A DNA stretch of 44,970 nucleotides, taken from the NCBI GenBank assembly GCA_020025755.1, contig JAHHRO010000015.1:1-44970 (forward strand), in the 5' to 3' direction. Positions 42,739 through 44,970 of this stretch are shown one piece after another. A program made the translations under genes and the position numbers. The stretch comes from Butyricicoccus sp. (lineage in GTDB: Bacteria; Bacillota; Clostridia; Oscillospirales; Butyricicoccaceae). Each line of letters begins with the position of its first letter. Position 1 is the first letter of the stretch. The notes beneath the pieces were generated by a model. That model was not told where the DNA came from and did no database searches. It saw nothing but the letters and a program-made list of their open reading frames with translations.

Positions 42739-44970
42739 ATGTCGAAACTGGTAATCGTAGAGTCCCCTGCCAAGGCAAAAACGATTGGCAAATATCTGGG
42801 CAGTGACTATGTGGTGAAAGCCTCGATGGGACATCTGCGTGACCTGCCAAAGAAGAAGATGAGCGTGGATATCGAGCATGATTTCAAGCCCGAGTACGCG
42901 CCCATTGAGGGCAAGGACAAGATCATCAGCGACCTGCGCAAAAGCGCGAAGGAGTCGGATTTTGTGTACCTTGCAACCGACCCTGACCGTGAGGGGGAGG
43001 CGATCTCTTGGCATCTTCAGGCACTTTTGAACCTCAAGGAAGGGGATTTCAAGCGTGTCACATTTAACGAGATCACAAAAAAAGGCGTGCGGTATGGCAT
43101 CGACCATCCGCGCGATATCGATATCGATCTGGTGGACGCACAGCAGGCACGCCGTATCTTGGATCGCATCGTAGGATACCGTTTGTCGCCGTTCCTGTGG
43201 CGCAAGGTCAAGCGTGGCTTGTCCGCAGGTCGTGTACAGTCGGTTGCGACGCGTCTGGTCGTTGATCGTGAAAACGAGATCCGCGCATTCCAGCCGGAGG
43301 AATACTGGTCGATCGAAGCCACACTGCGTACAGAAGCTGGCGGTGTGTTCCAGTCGCGCTACTATGGCGAGGCAGACGGAAAGGTAGAACTCAAGACCGA
43401 GGAACAGACCATGGCGATCGTTTCCTCCGTGACGGGACAGCCCTTTCAGGTTTCTACCATTAAGAAGGGCAAAAAGAAAAAATCTGCTGCACCTCCGTTT
43501 ACAACCTCTACCTTGCAGCAGGAGGCCTCCCGTAAACTGAATATGGTGCCGCGCCGCACGATGAGCGTTGCGCAGGAACTCTATGAAGGCGTGGAGTTGG
43601 GCGGGGAATATGGTCTTACCGGTCTTATCACCTACATGCGTACCGACTCCCTTCGCCTGTCTGATGAAGCAACGGCAATGGCGGCATCCTATATCAAGGC
43701 GCGTTATGGGGATGCATTCTATCCGGGCAAGCCGCGTGCGTTCAAGACCAAGGGCGGAGCACAGGATGCGCATGAAGCCATTCGCCCATCTAATGTGGAG
43801 ATCGAGCCGGATGCCGTTCGCGATCAGCTAACGCCCGACCAGTACAAGCTCTATAAACTCATCTGGTCGCGCTTTGTTGCCTGCCAGATGGCAGACGCCA
43901 TTTTGGATACCATCTCGGCGGATATCGTAAGTCAGGGACATGTGTTCCGTGCCTCCGGTCATACCGTTGCATTCCCGGGCTTTACCGCCGTGTATGAGGA
44001 AAGCACAGACGACGAGAAGCAGGGAGAAAAAAGTGAAGCAGGCAAGCCGCTGCCGGCATTTGCCGAGGGTGATGTGTTACAGGCAGACAAGATCGAGCCG
44101 GCACAGCACTTCACTCAGCCGCCGGCACGCTATACCGAAGCATCGCTCATCCGTGCGATGGAGGAAAAGGGCATTGGCCGTCCGTCTACCTATGCGCCGA
44201 CCATTGCAACCATCATTGACCGCGATTATGTCAATAAGGAAAACCGCAGTCTGCGTCCGACACCGCTGGGTGAGGGCGTGACCGGACTGATGGTGGATAA
44301 ATTCAAGTCAGTCGCCGATTATGAATTTACCGCGAATATGGAGCATCAGCTCGATGAAGTTGAAGCAGGCAAGATCTCCTATGTAAAGTTGCTCCATACG
44401 TTCTATGATGGCTTTGAAAGCGCACTTGAACAGGCAGAAAAGGATCTGGATAAGACTCGTATCAAGATTCCGGATGAAGAAACCGATGTCATCTGTGAAA
44501 AATGTGGACGCAATATGGTTATCAAGTCAGGACGCTTTGGCAAGTTCCTTGCGTGCCCCGGATTTCCGGAATGCAGCAATACCAAGGCAATGTCAGAGGA
44601 CACGGGTGCTTCCTGTCCGACCTGCGGCGCAAAGGTGGTCAAGAAGAAATCAGCACGCGGCTATGCGTATTATTCCTGTGACACCTATCCGACCTGCCAG
44701 TTTATTACATGGGATAAGCCGCTTAAGACAAAATGTCCGGTCTGTGATTCCTCTCTGTTCCGTCACACCGATCGAGACTCCAAGGAAGTCACAGATATTT
44801 GCCTGCGTGAGGGCTGTACCTATAAGGAGCTTGTAAAGGAAGGCGTATCACCAGAGGAAGCGGAGAAGAACCGCCAGCGCAGAGAGGCACGCGCCGCAAA
44901 GGCAGCAGAACGTGCCGCAGCCAAGGAAGCCGAGGAAGCCGAGAAGAAAGCGGCAAAGAAGACCACGCGC
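42739..44970 (+). CDS. topA: DNA topoisomerase I, 3' end beyond window
   Basis: The first 744 residues of a type IA topoisomerase that relaxes negative supercoils; no stop is reached at the right edge. The TOPRIM domain starts LVIVESPAKAKTIGKYLG and includes the acidic DPDREGEAISWH motif near residue 77. The catalytic Tyr299 is in ITYMRTDSLRLS. The C-terminal part has Cys4 zinc ribbons: CEKCGRNM with CPGFPEC (about residues 588-612), CPTCGAKV with CDTYPTC, and CPVCDSS with CLREGC. A Lys/Ala/Glu-rich basic tail follows, common in this family. GGAGG precedes the ATG, 75 nt after dprA. Confidence 0.96.
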   Translation, partial: MSKLVIVESPAKAKTIGKYLGSDYVVKASMGHLRDLPKKKMSVDIEHDFKPEYAPIEGKDKIISDLRKSAKESDFVYLATDPDREGEAISWHLQALLNLKEGDFKRVTFNEITKKGVRYGIDHPRDIDIDLVDAQQARRILDRIVGYRLSPFLWRKVKRGLSAGRVQSVATRLVVDRENEIRAFQPEEYWSIEATLRTEAGGVFQSRYYGEADGKVELKTEEQTMAIVSSVTGQPFQVSTIKKGKKKKSAAPPFTTSTLQQEASRKLNMVPRRTMSVAQELYEGVELGGEYGLTGLITYMRTDSLRLSDEATAMAASYIKARYGDAFYPGKPRAFKTKGGAQDAHEAIRPSNVEIEPDAVRDQLTPDQYKLYKLIWSRFVACQMADAILDTISADIVSQGHVFRASGHTVAFPGFTAVYEESTDDEKQGEKSEAGKPLPAFAEGDVLQADKIEPAQHFTQPPARYTEASLIRAMEEKGIGRPSTYAPTIATIIDRDYVNKENRSLRPTPLGEGVTGLMVDKFKSVADYEFTANMEHQLDEVEAGKISYVKLLHTFYDGFESALEQAEKDLDKTRIKIPDEETDVICEKCGRNMVIKSGRFGKFLACPGFPECSNTKAMSEDTGASCPTCGAKVVKKKSARGYAYYSCDTYPTCQFITWDKPLKTKCPVCDSSLFRHTDRDSKEVTDICLREGCTYKELVKEGVSPEEAEKNRQRREARAAKAAERAAAKEAEEAEKKAAKKTTR

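Noticed and set aside
1..44970. CRISPR array, tRNA or rRNA genes
   Set aside because: No regularly spaced repeats and no cloverleaf or rRNA sequence were seen in any gap between genes.

Overview
The window looks like chromosomal DNA of a Gram-positive Clostridia bacterium, most likely an Oscillospirales relative such as the Butyricicoccus/Agathobaculum group. The genus is a guess from gene content and style. Reasons: the Firmicutes gene orders gdpP-rplI-dnaB, tilS-hpt-ftsH, greA-lysS and ftsE-ftsX-PcsB-type hydrolase; a DUF4830 protein; a Tn4451-like mobile-element end typical of gut Clostridia; strong AGGAGG-type ribosome binding sites; and several TTG starts. I see no rRNA, tRNA or CRISPR array.

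Layout. 1-1463: the end of a mobilizable element (3' part of a MobV/TnpZ relaxase, then TnpW). 1464-1839: gene-free, and must hold the element/chromosome junction. 1840-2978 (-): a two-gene chromate transporter. 3337-4263 (+): a DMT-family exporter. 4307-10557 (-): a six-gene glucuronate operon, in transcription order uxaC, uxuA, uxuB-like SDR, then a TRAP transporter dctP-dctQ-dctM. A divergent AraC-type regulator (10723-11604) lies next to it, with a candidate pair of operator repeats between the two promoters. 11605-12050: no supported gene. 12051-12422 (-): a glyoxalase-fold protein.

From 12557 every gene is on the + strand. gdpP (c-di-AMP phosphodiesterase), rplI, dnaB, tilS, hpt and ftsH form a housekeeping block ending at a strong terminator. 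An amino-acid operon follows: pheB-type ACT protein, hom, thrB and lysC, the last with an apparent internal start for a separate regulatory subunit. Then come rlmB and a large membrane protein that reads as a P-type ATPase stripped of its catalytic motifs, an EF-G paralogue with altered G motifs, a DUF4830 protein, an RsuA-family pseudouridine synthase and a PucR/CdaR-type regulator. The cell-wall block is ftsE-ftsX, two tandem PcsB-like M23 hydrolases separated by a MITE-like palindrome, and a CtpA-type S41 protease. The window closes with greA-lysS, a SpoU-family RNA methyltransferase, dprA and topA, which runs off the right edge.

How the parts work together. The glucuronate operon imports a hexuronate through the TRAP system and converts it to 2-keto-3-deoxygluconate; the KDG kinase and aldolase are not here. 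FtsEX with the two secreted hydrolases is a standard division-linked peptidoglycan-splitting module. The most unusual item is the inactive-looking P-type ATPase relative at 25452-27542. The tandem hydrolases, the internal lysC start and the 21-bp-spaced repeats beside uxaC are the next most useful leads.
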